Counted from the stretch's first letter, positions 54,368 through 63,032 are shown. The stretch: 64,000 nucleotides of DNA from Porphyromonas uenonis DSM 23387 = JCM 13868 (GCF_000482365.1 NZ_KI535306.1:324311-388310); one strand, 5' to 3'. Made by a program: numbers and translations. The notes: generated from the sequence alone by a model not told the origin.

Positions 54368-55240
54368 ATGCAAGATCTCTTGCGCAAGGTCAGGCGCATC
54401 GAAATCAAAGCTCGGGGCCTCAGCCAAAACATCTTGGCTGGGCAGTACCGCTCCGCCTTTAAGGGCCGAGGGATGGCTTTTAGCGAGGTGCGTGAGTACT
54501 ACATAGGAGATGATGTGCGAGACATTGACTGGAACGTGACGGCACGCTATGCGCAGCCACACGTCAAGGTCTTTGAGGAGGAGCGCGAACTGACTATCAT
54601 GCTCCTCGTGGACGTCTCCCACAGTCTAGACTTTGGCTCTACGAGTGAGACGAAGCGTGATCTGGTCGCAACGATTGCCGCAACGATCGCCTTCGCCTGC
54701 ATACACAACAACGACCGTGTCGGGCTGATGCTCTACACCGATCGTGTGGAGCGCTACATCCCCGCAGGACAGGGCCGCAAGCATGTGCTACAGCTCATTC
54801 GCGAGATCCTGACCTACCGCCCTGAGCGTCACTCTACGCAGATTTCTTCTAGCCTAGAGATGCTCTCGCGAGTGGTCAAGAAGCGTTGCTCAGCCTTCAT
54901 CGTGAGCGACTTTATCACCGACGAGCCGACCACTGCGGAGCGAGCTCTGATCCAGCGCACGGCACGCAGACATGACCTGCTGGCGATACGCGTCGTGGAC
55001 AGACGTGACTACGACCTCTCGGCTATGGGCTTGACACTCGTACGTGACCTAGAGACGGGAGCGAGTCGCTACGTAGACACCTCGTCGGCACGCCTTCGTG
55101 AGCAGTACGCGACCAACTATACGACCTTTGCCACCGAGTGGGAGCGACTAATGCGTGAGTCAGGCATCGACCACGCCATCGCCGAGACTGGCGAAGACAT
55201 CATCCCCGTCCTCTCACAGCTCTTCCGCAAGCGCATCTAA
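54368..55240 (+). CDS. DUF58 (VWA-like) protein of the Bat operon
   Basis: This 290-residue soluble DUF58 protein has the signature YRSAFKGRGMAFSEVREYYIGDDVRDIDWNVTARY (about residues 30-65) followed by a von Willebrand A-like fold with MLLVDVSHSLDFGS. It lacks a membrane segment, as usual for the aerotolerance-operon version. It is thought to act as the partner substrate or adaptor for the MoxR ATPase, possibly in assembling periplasmic or membrane complexes. It is followed by a convergent fic gene, which breaks the operon. Confidence 0.88.
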   Translation: MQDLLRKVRRIEIKARGLSQNILAGQYRSAFKGRGMAFSEVREYYIGDDVRDIDWNVTARYAQPHVKVFEEERELTIMLLVDVSHSLDFGSTSETKRDLVATIAATIAFACIHNNDRVGLMLYTDRVERYIPAGQGRKHVLQLIREILTYRPERHSTQISSSLEMLSRVVKKRCSAFIVSDFITDEPTTAERALIQRTARRHDLLAIRVVDRRDYDLSAMGLTLVRDLETGASRYVDTSSARLREQYATNYTTFATEWERLMRESGIDHAIAETGEDIIPVLSQLFRKRI

Positions 55241-55268
55241 CGAAGAGAGAATAAGAAATATCCTAAGC

Positions 55269-56429
55269 TTAGAGCTCTGTTTCTGGCAAAAAGCCTTCAG
55301 TCGCAAGCATCTTGGTGACAGACGGCATTAAGAGCCGATTGGCCAGCGAGAGCACATACTTACGCCCATTTTCCTCCTCAGGAGTTACGAGTGCATTATC
55401 CATTAGCTCTCTAATCTTTCTAGAGATGGTACTTGGAGATTTACCTTGGAAGACCTCCTTCAAGTCCTTATTCATAACCACCTGCTTTCTAGCAACGACG
55501 GACAAAACCTCTGCCGTATCCCTGTCTATTCGCCCGCTAGCCCAAGCATCTTCGATGGCTGGTCGTAAGATCTTGTCCTGCAGATACTCGTAATCACTCA
55601 GTCGATTCACTTTTTGCAATTCGTTGCGCAGTCCCGACAAGACATAGGTACACCACCCTTCGATGCCTTCGTAGGTTCCCTTGTCAGCTTCGCTTAGGTA
55701 GTGGTAGTATTGGTCTCTGTTGGTGCAAAAGATAGCAGTGGGGTTGATAATCCTTCCTGCTATGTCAACTCGAAATCCTGCTCGTAAGAGCATTACATAA
55801 GTAAACAGGCGCACGGTACGCCCATTTCCATTACCAAAGGGGTGTATCCATACAAACCGATGGTGTGCCTGTGCTATCTTGATCAGGTCAAACTGAAGAC
55901 TATCCCTGCGATTGACAAACGCCATCAAGTCTGCCATCAAGTAAGGGACACGATACGCCTCTGGAGGCGTGTGAGAGGAGCCACTGATACGCACAGAGTG
56001 CTCTCTGTACGCACCTGCATGACTATCCCCCTCGCCTCCAGCACCAGAAGACAAGCCCCGAACGACCATCGCATGCAGCTCTCGTATTAGCACCTCGTCA
56101 ATAGGTCTAGACGCACAGTGCTCCTCGATAAAGAGTAGAGCCTCTTCAATATTCTTTATCTCCTTGAAGTCCTCTGCCTCCCGCTGTGTATGGCCCCCGT
56201 CAGGCTGCATCTCCAGATACGCAGCAACTGTCGTATTATTACCTTCAATCCTTGCTGATCCAACACTCTCCAGCACGTGAAAGAGCCTCTTGAGTTGCAA
56301 GAATACAATCGGGTGAGTCGTTGAGGATATCTGTAGCTGGCGCAAATGCTCCAGCTCCAAGATTAACGTCAGCAACTCACTATCAAATTTCGGCTCAAAT
56401 AGCCGAAGTTTATCTTCTCTCTCACTCAT
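55269..56429 (-). CDS. Fic-domain protein (class II-like, self-inhibited), with winged-helix C-terminus
   Basis: This 386-residue protein starts from the ATG of MSEREDKL, 13 nt after the predicted transcription start; an ATG three codons earlier is possible. An N-terminal inhibitory motif S-x-x-x-E-G (VGSARIEGNN) precedes the Fic domain, whose core is WIHPFGNGNGRTVR. In the usual HxFx(D/E)GNGRxxR the acidic Mg2+-binding residue is Asn here, which could weaken AMP transfer. The C-terminal ~100 residues look like a winged helix (VFQGKSPSTISRKIRELMDNALV). Fic enzymes AMPylate or otherwise modify target proteins. It lies on the opposite strand between DUF58 and the BatD-like gene, so it is an insertion in the operon. 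Confidence 0.88.
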   Translation of the reverse strand: MSEREDKLRLFEPKFDSELLTLILELEHLRQLQISSTTHPIVFLQLKRLFHVLESVGSARIEGNNTTVAAYLEMQPDGGHTQREAEDFKEIKNIEEALLFIEEHCASRPIDEVLIRELHAMVVRGLSSGAGGEGDSHAGAYREHSVRISGSSHTPPEAYRVPYLMADLMAFVNRRDSLQFDLIKIAQAHHRFVWIHPFGNGNGRTVRLFTYVMLLRAGFRVDIAGRIINPTAIFCTNRDQYYHYLSEADKGTYEGIEGWCTYVLSGLRNELQKVNRLSDYEYLQDKILRPAIEDAWASGRIDRDTAEVLSVVARKQVVMNKDLKEVFQGKSPSTISRKIRELMDNALVTPEEENGRKYVLSLANRLLMPSVTKMLATEGFLPETEL

Positions 56430-56448
56430 AACAAACATCTATCATCTG

Positions 56449-56479
56449 CAAAGATACACATCTAGCACATAATACGCAA
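56449..56479 (-). promoter_or_regulatory. Promoter for fic: TTG and TATCTTTG on the minus strand
   Basis: TTG (56479-56477) and TATCTTTG (56456-56449) are 20 bp apart, the standard spacing. Confidence 0.7.
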
Positions 56480-56587
56480 TAGTGCTTAGCTATCAGCAAG
56501 ATATAAGAACAGCACTTAAACAAACATCTCGCATACTATCACGATAAGGATCTTTCATCTCAGTGAGACTTTCAGGGTTTATTTACC

Positions 56588-56763
56588 CAGGGCTGACGCA
56601 TTATAACCAGACGTCTAGAAGTTGCACATGACGATAACCAGGGATACGCAGTTCGAGCATCACTACTCAGTGGCTACCGGTCTTCTCTGATTCCTCCTCC
56701 CGAAGAATTGAATTTCCGCCTAGGGAATCAGACAAGCTCATTTTTACAATGCGTCAGCCCTGC
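56588..56763. mobile_element. MITE-like element B with 9-bp target duplication
   Basis: The ends CAGGGCTGACGCATTAT (56588) and ACAATGCGTCAGCCCTG (to 56762) are inverted copies. TTATTTACC flanks both sides (56579-56587 and 56764-56772). The inside has TTCCGCCTAGGGAA and CCTCCCGAAGAATT modules like those at 16646 and 42504. It has no coding capacity. The rest of the fic to BatD-like gap (56439-56864) shows only promoter boxes. Confidence 0.8.
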
Positions 56764-56792
56764 TTATTTACCTCCTATTCGTGAATTATCGG

Positions 56793-56800
56793 TACTTTTG
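56793..56800 (+). promoter_or_regulatory. -7 promoter box (TACTTTTG) for the second half of the Bat operon
   Basis: TACTTTTG, 64 bp before the next ATG and just after the MITE, so the downstream genes have their own promoter. Confidence 0.6.
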
Positions 56801-56864
56801 TGGCGTTGTACGGTCTAGAAGCACATAGTCATCGAGTGCCAGTCTAGATGCTTGAGTCTAACCT

Positions 56865-57815
56865 ATGCGATATCGTCTACTACTATATATACTACTGATC
56901 TGTGGCGGCGGAGGTCTATGGAGCTTCGCAGCGGCGCAGGATATTGCGATCACGACGGAGCTGACGCCCTCGACGATTCAGATCGGCGAGTATGCCCAGA
57001 TCAAGATGACTATCCGCACGAACGATCTGGACAACACGCTCCTCGTCATTCCTGAGGAACAGCAGATGGGACAGGCGGAGATGATCGCCTTCGAGGTGCT
57101 AGACACCATACCGCTCCAAGGGAGCGAGGTACAGCTGAACGCGCTGATGACCATCACCTCGTTTGCCGAAGGGATGGCGGAGCTACCCGCTTTTGGCTTG
57201 ACAGTAGGCGGTAAGAGCTACTTCTCCAAGCCCCTTTACCTCAAGGTGACGATGCCCGAGGTGGACACGACACAGCCGCTCAAGTACAACCCGATCAAAG
57301 CCCCTGTTTCAGTCTCGCTACGCTGGTGGGAGTACATCCTCCTCGTCCTTATGAGCCCAATTACGTGGGTGGTGCTGGGCATCGCCGCAGTGGTGCTCTT
57401 CATCTTGTGGTACCGACACTACAGGCGCACACGACCCGAGCCAGAGGTGGTCGTGGTCCCGTTGACCGCTTTGGAGACTTTCGACCAAACGCTTGCCACG
57501 CTGCGTGCGTTACCCTTTGACCAGCAAGAGGAGCAGATAGCTTATTACGATGGCTTGATCACCGCCTTGCGAAGCTATCTGACAGAAGGCTTAGGCTTGG
57601 AGATAGACGAATTGACCGCTCGCGAACTAGCTCAGCTACTCCAAAAGGCTCCCTACGATGTAGCTCCGAATGCGCTAGCGCAGTGGGTAATCCACTCGGA
57701 GTGGGTGCGCTTTGCCGACACCTGGGCGGAGCACGCCTGGCAAGACGAAGACGCGACCACCATCTACGAGGTAGTGCATCAACTAGCTAGCAGAAAGGAG
57801 GATAAGTCGCTATGA
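56865..57815 (+). CDS. Bat-operon membrane protein (BatD/DUF4381-like)
   Basis: This 316-residue protein has a signal peptide (LLLYILLICGGGGLWSFAAA, mature start near QDIAI). A ~120-residue periplasmic beta-sandwich (ITTELTPSTIQIGEYAQIKM, typical opening of the BatD-type domain) follows, then a transmembrane span near residues 158-185 (ILLVLMSPITWVVLGIAAVVLFILW). The C-terminal cytosolic helical domain is acidic and Trp-rich (LAQWVIHSEWVRFADTWAEHAWQDE). This layout matches the small Bat-operon protein between DUF58 and BatA in Bacteroidetes. Its molecular role is not established. It overlaps batA by 4 bp. Confidence 0.75.
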   Translation: MRYRLLLYILLICGGGGLWSFAAAQDIAITTELTPSTIQIGEYAQIKMTIRTNDLDNTLLVIPEEQQMGQAEMIAFEVLDTIPLQGSEVQLNALMTITSFAEGMAELPAFGLTVGGKSYFSKPLYLKVTMPEVDTTQPLKYNPIKAPVSVSLRWWEYILLVLMSPITWVVLGIAAVVLFILWYRHYRRTRPEPEVVVVPLTALETFDQTLATLRALPFDQQEEQIAYYDGLITALRSYLTEGLGLEIDELTARELAQLLQKAPYDVAPNALAQWVIHSEWVRFADTWAEHAWQDEDATTIYEVVHQLASRKEDKSL

Positions 57816-58792
57816 TATGGGTTCATCCTGAGTGGCTCTGGGCGCTCCTGCTCCTACCGATACTGGTGCTGCTCTACATTCGCTACAACAAGCGTCACCA
57901 AGCAAAGCTTTCGCTCTCGGCGTACCGCCTTTTGCCTAAAGGAAGCGGTTGGCGAAGCTATCTGCGGGCTTTGCCTTTTGCCCTAGAGCTCCTAGCGCTG
58001 GCGGCAATGATCGTGGCACTGGCTCGCCCGCAAGACTCCAACCACTGGGAGGAGCGATCGATACAAGGCATCGACCTTGTCCTCGCCATGGACCTCAGTG
58101 GCAGTATGCAGGCGCTAGACTTAAAGCCGAACCGCTTTGAGGCGGCGCGCACTGTGGCGAGCGAGATGATCGCTGCTCGTCCGAATGATAACATTGGTCT
58201 GGTGGTCTTCGCCGGGGAGAGCTTTACGCTCTGTCCGCTGACGGTGGACCACGAAGTGATCCTGCAGATGCTCGAGGCCACGGGGATAGGACAGCTGGAG
58301 GACGGTACCGCCATCGGACTAGGGCTAGCGACCGCTATCAATACGCTCCGCGGTAGCGACAATAAGAGCAAAGTGATCATCCTCCTGACCGACGGGTCAA
58401 ACAATGCGGGCGACATAACCCCCTCGATGGCCGCTGAGCTAGCGCAGCAGTACGGCATACGTATCTACACCGTGGCGGCTGGAACCAATGGCGTCGCCAA
58501 GTTCCCCGTGCAGACCGCTTCTGGCATCGAATATGTGGAGGCTGATGTACAGATTGACGAAGGTACACTACGACACATCGCCCAGCAGACGGGCGGGAAG
58601 TACTATCGTGCGACCGACGAGACGAAGCTACACGAGATCTATAAGGAGATCGACTCACTCGAGAAGTCTCGACTGACCTCTCGCTCGGTAAGCGCTTACG
58701 AAGAGCGCTATATGCTCTTTGCCTTGCTCGCTATCGTGCTCCTTGGCGCCGCCTTCTTATTACGAAACACCTTGCTGCGAGCTAACCCATGA
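57812..58792 (+). CDS. batA: BatA, membrane-anchored von Willebrand A protein
   Basis: This 326-residue protein has two N-terminal membrane helices (WLWALLLLPILVLLYIRY and ALELLALAAMIVALARP), a periplasmic VWA domain (~85-290) and a C-terminal helix (MLFALLAIVLLGAAFLLR). The metal-ion-dependent adhesion site is intact in VLAMDLSGSMQALDLKPNR (DxSxS) with TDGSNNAG later. The name follows the Bacteroides aerotolerance operon, in which loss of these genes lowers oxygen tolerance. It overlaps both neighbours by 4 bp, so the block is translated as a unit with BatB. Confidence 0.9.
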   Translation: MIWVHPEWLWALLLLPILVLLYIRYNKRHQAKLSLSAYRLLPKGSGWRSYLRALPFALELLALAAMIVALARPQDSNHWEERSIQGIDLVLAMDLSGSMQALDLKPNRFEAARTVASEMIAARPNDNIGLVVFAGESFTLCPLTVDHEVILQMLEATGIGQLEDGTAIGLGLATAINTLRGSDNKSKVIILLTDGSNNAGDITPSMAAELAQQYGIRIYTVAAGTNGVAKFPVQTASGIEYVEADVQIDEGTLRHIAQQTGGKYYRATDETKLHEIYKEIDSLEKSRLTSRSVSAYEERYMLFALLAIVLLGAAFLLRNTLLRANP

Positions 58793-59817
58793 TACAGTTT
58801 GCCTATCCCCTCCTGCTGTGGCTCCTGCTACTCGTGCCGCTCCTGCTACTCGTTATGATCGTCGATCAGAGACGGCGGCGCAAGCAGCAGCTACGCTTCG
58901 CCACGCCTCAGATGCTACGGCAGATCATGCCCGACCGCTCAGTCAAGCGCGACTGGTGGCGCGCCTCGCTCAAGCTTATCGCCATCGCTCTGCTCATCGT
59001 GGCACTGGCTCGTCCGCAACTCTACACCCATGCGCCCGTCTCGTCACAGCAGACGATCGGTGTGGACCTCGCCTTTTGTATAGACGTCTCCAACTCGATG
59101 GCAGCACGTGACGTCAAGCCCGACCGTATCGGCTTTGCCAAGCAGATTGTGACCCATACGATGCAGCAGTTGGCGGGCTCGCGGATCGCTATGGTCGTCT
59201 TCGCCGGAGGCGCTTACATACGTCTGCCACTCACGCCCGACTTGCCGACGGCTCAGACCTTTCTCGCAGACATACAGCCGGGCATGGTCTCCAACCAAGG
59301 CACCAATCTAGGACAAGCGCTCGAACGCTCCGCCCAGGCGCTCTCCGCTCCTTCACGAGCTGGCAAAGCGGTCATCATCCTGACCGATGGCGAGGACCAC
59401 GAAGGCAACCTAGAGGAAGGTATCGATCGACTCAAGGAGCAGGACGTCAAAGCTTACGTCGTAACCATCGGACTCCCCGAGGGAGCCACCATACCCTTTG
59501 GCGAAACGCTCCTCACCGACTCGCTCGGCGTGCCTGTACTCTCGAAGCCTAATCCTGAGATCACGGCAGAGATAGCCAACGCCACGGGCGGGCAGAGCTT
59601 CGTCGGCAGCAGCCCCCGAGCCATTAGCAACCAGTTGGTCAACCAGCTCCGCACCTTGCCCCAAGCCAATCTGAGTGGCGAGGGAGATCAGATCGAGGAG
59701 CTCTATGCGCTACCCACGCTAGCAGCGCTTATCTTGCTCCTGCTCGCCAACGGGATCATGCGTCGCAAGAGTCGCCTCTTCAGTCGTATTCAAATCTTTG
59801 GTCATCATGATGCGTAA
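58789..59817 (+). CDS. batB: BatB, membrane-anchored von Willebrand A protein
   Basis: This 342-residue paralogue of BatA has the same architecture. The N-terminal helices are LLLWLLLLVPLLLLVMIV and LKLIAIALLIVALARPQL. The VWA domain has the intact DxSxS in FCIDVSNSMAARDVKPDR and TDGEDHEG, and a C-terminal helix (LAALILLLLANGIM) closes it. Two similar VWA proteins side by side are the hallmark of the Bat operon, and BatA/BatB are thought to form a complex with BatC. It overlaps batA by 4 bp and batC by about 10 bp. Confidence 0.9.
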   Translation: MIQFAYPLLLWLLLLVPLLLLVMIVDQRRRRKQQLRFATPQMLRQIMPDRSVKRDWWRASLKLIAIALLIVALARPQLYTHAPVSSQQTIGVDLAFCIDVSNSMAARDVKPDRIGFAKQIVTHTMQQLAGSRIAMVVFAGGAYIRLPLTPDLPTAQTFLADIQPGMVSNQGTNLGQALERSAQALSAPSRAGKAVIILTDGEDHEGNLEEGIDRLKEQDVKAYVVTIGLPEGATIPFGETLLTDSLGVPVLSKPNPEITAEIANATGGQSFVGSSPRAISNQLVNQLRTLPQANLSGEGDQIEELYALPTLAALILLLLANGIMRRKSRLFSRIQIFGHHDA

Positions 59818-60469
59818 GTCTTTATACATTGTCTTACTCTTGCTCTCTAGCCTGACACTCGTCGGGCAGACCGTACGACTGGACGCACGGCGGGGCAACA
59901 AGAGCTACCAGCGGGGCAACTACACGTCAGCACGTAAGGCTTACCTCTCGTCTGTAGCTCGTGACTCGGTCTACGCTCCAGCCCGACTTGGTCTAGGCGA
60001 CGCACTCTATATGTCAGGCGACACGCTTGCTGCCGTGCAGATGTGGCAGCGTATAGTGAGCGACAGCAAGGCAGATCCACGCTTGCAGGCCTTAGCATGG
60101 CACAACCTAGGCAACCGCTGTATGGATACCCAACAGTATGACAAAGCGATCGAGGCTTACAAAGAGTCGCTCCGCAGAAACCCTACCGACGATGAGACAC
60201 GCTACAACTTAGCCCTAGCGATCAAGCTCAACAAGCAGCCCCCACAGCAAGGTGGCGGTGGAGACGGTGGCGGAGGGTCACAATCCGATCCGTCGCAGAA
60301 GCCCAACGAGCAGAAGCCCAACGAGCAGCCGCAAGGCAAGAAGCCCGACCTAGACAAGTCACAGGCTGACCGTCTCCTCGATGCGCTCCGCCAGCAAGAG
60401 CAGCACACACGCCAGCGCATCAATCAGCGCCAGCCACAGCAACAGAATCAGAACAAGAAGAACTGGTAA
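59807..60469 (+). CDS. batC: BatC, exported TPR protein
   Basis: This 220-residue protein starts from the ATG at 59807 inside the end of batB; a longer frame would need a TTG start and was rejected. The signal peptide (SLYIVLLLLSSLTLVGQ) leads to tetratricopeptide repeats: GNKSYQRGNYTSARKAYLSS, RLGLGDALYMSGDTLAAV and LAWHNLGNRCMDTQQYDKAIEAYKESLRRNPTDDETRYNLA. A low-complexity Gly/Pro/Gln/Lys-rich tail (GGGGDGGGGSQSD, then KPNEQKPNEQ) ends the protein. In this operon BatC-type TPR proteins bridge BatA/BatB. Its stop TAA overlaps the ATG of the next gene. Confidence 0.87.
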   Translation: MMRKSLYIVLLLLSSLTLVGQTVRLDARRGNKSYQRGNYTSARKAYLSSVARDSVYAPARLGLGDALYMSGDTLAAVQMWQRIVSDSKADPRLQALAWHNLGNRCMDTQQYDKAIEAYKESLRRNPTDDETRYNLALAIKLNKQPPQQGGGGDGGGGSQSDPSQKPNEQKPNEQPQGKKPDLDKSQADRLLDALRQQEQHTRQRINQRQPQQQNQNKKNW

Positions 60470-62253
60470 TGCTACGCCTACGCACTTCGATACAACGCAC
60501 CCTTCTGACGCTCACATGGCTCTGTGCCGTCGCCTTCGCGGGCTTAGCACAGCTCACAGTGATCGTTCCTCCGCAGGTCGCCGAGGGCGAGACCTTTCGG
60601 TTAGTTTATCGTGCTGCCGGAGCGCACGAGCTGGGCGCTTTTACCGCTCCGCAGATTGCCTCCGAGCTGAAGGTCCTCTACGGTCCGCAGCTCAACGTGC
60701 TACATGAGATGCGTGGAGGCGCCTCCAAAGAGTACACCACCATCACCTATACCCTGCAAGCGAACAAGGCGGGCACCTACGCCATCAGCGCAGCTCAGCT
60801 ACGTGTCGGGCAGCGGAGCCTCAGGGCACTACCCAAGCGCGTACAAGTCGTCAGGGCTCAGGGTCTGTCACAGCAGTCACTCGCCTCGGGCGAGTCGCTA
60901 CGGATAGCGGACCGAGATATGTATATGCGTGCCGTCGTTTCCTCGCAGTCGGTCTACACGCAGCAGCCAGTCCTCGTATCGCTCTACCTTTACTCCCGCT
61001 ATGGCAACCTCGCGGGCGTAGATCGCAAGCCCCCCGAGGTGACCGACTTCGTCACCAAGGAGATACCGATACAGCGCACCACCTGGGGCACCGAGCGGGT
61101 CAGTGGCAGGCTCATGTACAAGGCGCTCATCTGGCAAATCCTCGCTTACCCGCAGCGCAGTGGTGAGCTGATCATCCCCTCCTTTGAGTATGAATTTCAA
61201 GTGGCGGTGAATCGGAATGTGGACAACGAAGAGGACCTTTTTGCCAATAAAGCTGTCGCAACGGCTCATAAGAAGTTGCGCTCGCAACCCTTGAAGTTGA
61301 CCGTACGACCACTCCCCGAGGGTGCTCCCGAGGGGTACGATCAGTTGGTCGGCTCCTACCAGGTCCAAGGCACTCTCTCCGCACCCGATCCGACCTACGA
61401 GACGGGCCGCGCCATGACCTATCGACTAGACATCACTGGGCGGGGCAATGTCTCCCTACTCTTAGCTCCAGAGCTAGGCTTGTCCGATAAATTTGAAGTG
61501 TACGAGCCGCAGCTCATCCGTGACGACCAAGAGGTGCGCAACGGCAATACGGAGGTGCACCGCACCTACGAATACACCATCATACCGCATGCTACGGGAC
61601 AGCAGACGCTACCAGCCGTTAGTCTCCCCTACTTTGATCCAGCTACGAGTAGCTACCGCACCGCCACCACAGCGCCTATCCGTATTGAGGTCGCGCAAGG
61701 CTCCAACGATGTGCCACAAGTGGGTAAAGCTGGAGAGGCAGGCACCAACTCACAGCAATATGCCCCCTACCCCTACGAGGCACCAGCTCCGATTAGCGGG
61801 TGGCAGCCCTGGAGCCGTGCTGGATGGGCTTACTGGCTTCTTTACCTGCTACTTATCATCGCTGGTGGGGTCGCTTACTGGATCATACATAGCGGTCAGC
61901 GCCTGCGCGCCGACCATGTTGCTTATCACAAGAAGCGCTCTGCGCCCATGGCAGAGCAGCAGATCCAAGGGATACGTCAGCTCGTCAAGGCGGGGCAGCA
62001 GTCCGAGGCTACAACCCGACTCTATGCGACCATAACGCAGTATCTACAAGATCGCTACGCACTCACTACCTCCAGTCTCACGCGACAGCAACTAGCGAGT
62101 GCACTCAAGCAACAAGGCGTAGCAGACGCAGAGGTCAACGCCTGGCTCACCCTCCTCTCAGAGGTCGAGCTCACACGCTATGCACCCCTACAAGATGGCG
62201 ACAGTCTGCCCCGCTGGGTAGACCAGCTAGAGCAGCTCATCTCACAGTCGTGA
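60469..62253 (+). CDS. batD: BatD (oxygen-tolerance protein), large periplasmic protein
   Basis: This 594-residue protein has an N-terminal signal or anchor (TLLTLTWLCAVAFAGLA). A large periplasmic region of beta-sandwich repeats begins TVIVPPQVAEGETFRLVYRAAG and includes YVYSRYGN-like and LYLYSRYGNLAGV segments. A transmembrane helix near residue 460 (YWLLYLLLIIAGGVAYWI) and a cytosolic helical C-terminus (QQIQGIRQLVKAGQQSEATTRLYATITQYLQDRY) follow. The family (BatD/oxygen tolerance) is defined by this arrangement. It is the last gene of the operon and is followed by an intrinsic terminator. Confidence 0.87.
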   Translation: MLRLRTSIQRTLLTLTWLCAVAFAGLAQLTVIVPPQVAEGETFRLVYRAAGAHELGAFTAPQIASELKVLYGPQLNVLHEMRGGASKEYTTITYTLQANKAGTYAISAAQLRVGQRSLRALPKRVQVVRAQGLSQQSLASGESLRIADRDMYMRAVVSSQSVYTQQPVLVSLYLYSRYGNLAGVDRKPPEVTDFVTKEIPIQRTTWGTERVSGRLMYKALIWQILAYPQRSGELIIPSFEYEFQVAVNRNVDNEEDLFANKAVATAHKKLRSQPLKLTVRPLPEGAPEGYDQLVGSYQVQGTLSAPDPTYETGRAMTYRLDITGRGNVSLLLAPELGLSDKFEVYEPQLIRDDQEVRNGNTEVHRTYEYTIIPHATGQQTLPAVSLPYFDPATSSYRTATTAPIRIEVAQGSNDVPQVGKAGEAGTNSQQYAPYPYEAPAPISGWQPWSRAGWAYWLLYLLLIIAGGVAYWIIHSGQRLRADHVAYHKKRSAPMAEQQIQGIRQLVKAGQQSEATTRLYATITQYLQDRYALTTSSLTRQQLASALKQQGVADAEVNAWLTLLSEVELTRYAPLQDGDSLPRWVDQLEQLISQS

Positions 62254-62284
62254 TAGCTTCGCACCGAAGCCCTATAAATTAACC

Positions 62285-62319
62285 AAGCCCCCTCGTCTAG
62301 CGATGAGGGGGCTTCTTTT
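62285..62319 (+). terminator. Rho-independent terminator after batD
   Basis: AAGCCCCCTCGTC-TAGC-GATGAGGGGGCTT stem followed by CTTTTG, 31 bp after the stop. Confidence 0.85.
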
Positions 62320-62350
62320 GTCTCTGTCCTCTCTGCAGGCAGGCTCAACG

Positions 62351-62467
62351 GTTCCTCCCTTGGAACCGAAAAGTTCCTCCGCTGGAACTTTAAAGTTCCT
62401 CCCTTGGAACTAAAGAGTTCCTCCCTTGGAACTTTTTAGTTCCAAGAGGGGAACATTTTTTGGAACT
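62351..62467. repeat. Tandem 22-bp palindrome array (GTTCCTCCCTTGGAAC)
   Basis: Four copies of GTTCCTCCCTTGGAAC or GTTCCTCCGCTGGAAC are spaced every 22 bp by A/T-rich hexamers, then an inverted version GTTCCAAGAGGGGAAC and a half unit. Each copy is itself a 5-bp-stem palindrome. It is not a CRISPR array, because the spacers are 6 bp and similar to each other. Confidence 0.85.
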
Positions 62468-62538
62468 CGTATCTATAACAAGTTCAGCACGATACGAGCG
62501 CTTCGCAGACAGAGAGCGATGTAACGAATAACGATATG

Positions 62539-62711
62539 AGACTGTTTCAAAAGTCAACAGTCTCACAATCTTGCTTGCAAGATTGTCTTGACTTTGCAGA
62601 AAGGATGAAGCGCAAGGTGCTGAGGGGGAGGTCTGAAGGGAGCATACCTCCGTATGTAACCGAAGCCGAATCCCGAAAGCGACACAGCGATTCGCCTTTG
62701 TGCAACAGTCT
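62539..62711 (+). mobile_element. MITE-like element A, copy 3
   Basis: AGACTGTTTC at the left and GCAACAGTCT at the right, with the same internal hairpin ACAATCTTGC-TT-GCAAGATTGT. It lies two bases before element H copy 3. No target duplication is evident, so it may be part of a nested insertion. Confidence 0.75.
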
Positions 62712-62713
62712 CC

Positions 62714-62967
62714 AAAAAGGACCTCGCAAGAGGTCCGACGATTCGTAGCCGTCGGTCGGAGGGGCACAGCCTCGAACGACCGATGGATAGGCGGACATGG
62801 TAGGAGATCGACCCCTCGCGGGTCGGACTAGACGACGGCTACAGTCCCAGTCCGACCTCCCACACCGGGGAGGTCGTTTGCCTCGTGTGACACTCCTGAC
62901 CCCGCAGTCGTTCGGGGCTTTGCCCCTCTGACTGGGGGCTACGATGCGTCCGACCGCAAGCGGTCGT
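62714..62967 (+). repeat. Multi-hairpin dispersed element H, copy 3
   Basis: This copy has the same layout as 1843-2097 and 14430-14683. Paired changes are seen in the fifth hairpin (GGAGC-TTC-GCTCC in copy 2, GGGGC-TTT-GCCCC here). In the second hairpin GGGGC/GCCTC forms a wobble. The outer stem GACGATTCGTAGCC/GGCTACGATGCGTC has two mismatches. Confidence 0.7.
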
Positions 62968-63032
62968 CTGCTCTCCGTAAAGATACACAGGACGAGTAAC
63001 GGTTGTAGGGACGTACGAGACGAGTAGCGAAA

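Noticed and set aside
62351..62467. Possible CRISPR array (regular repeats and spacers)
   Set aside because: The period is 22 bp with 6-bp A/T spacers, repeats are self-palindromic, and no cas genes occur in the window.
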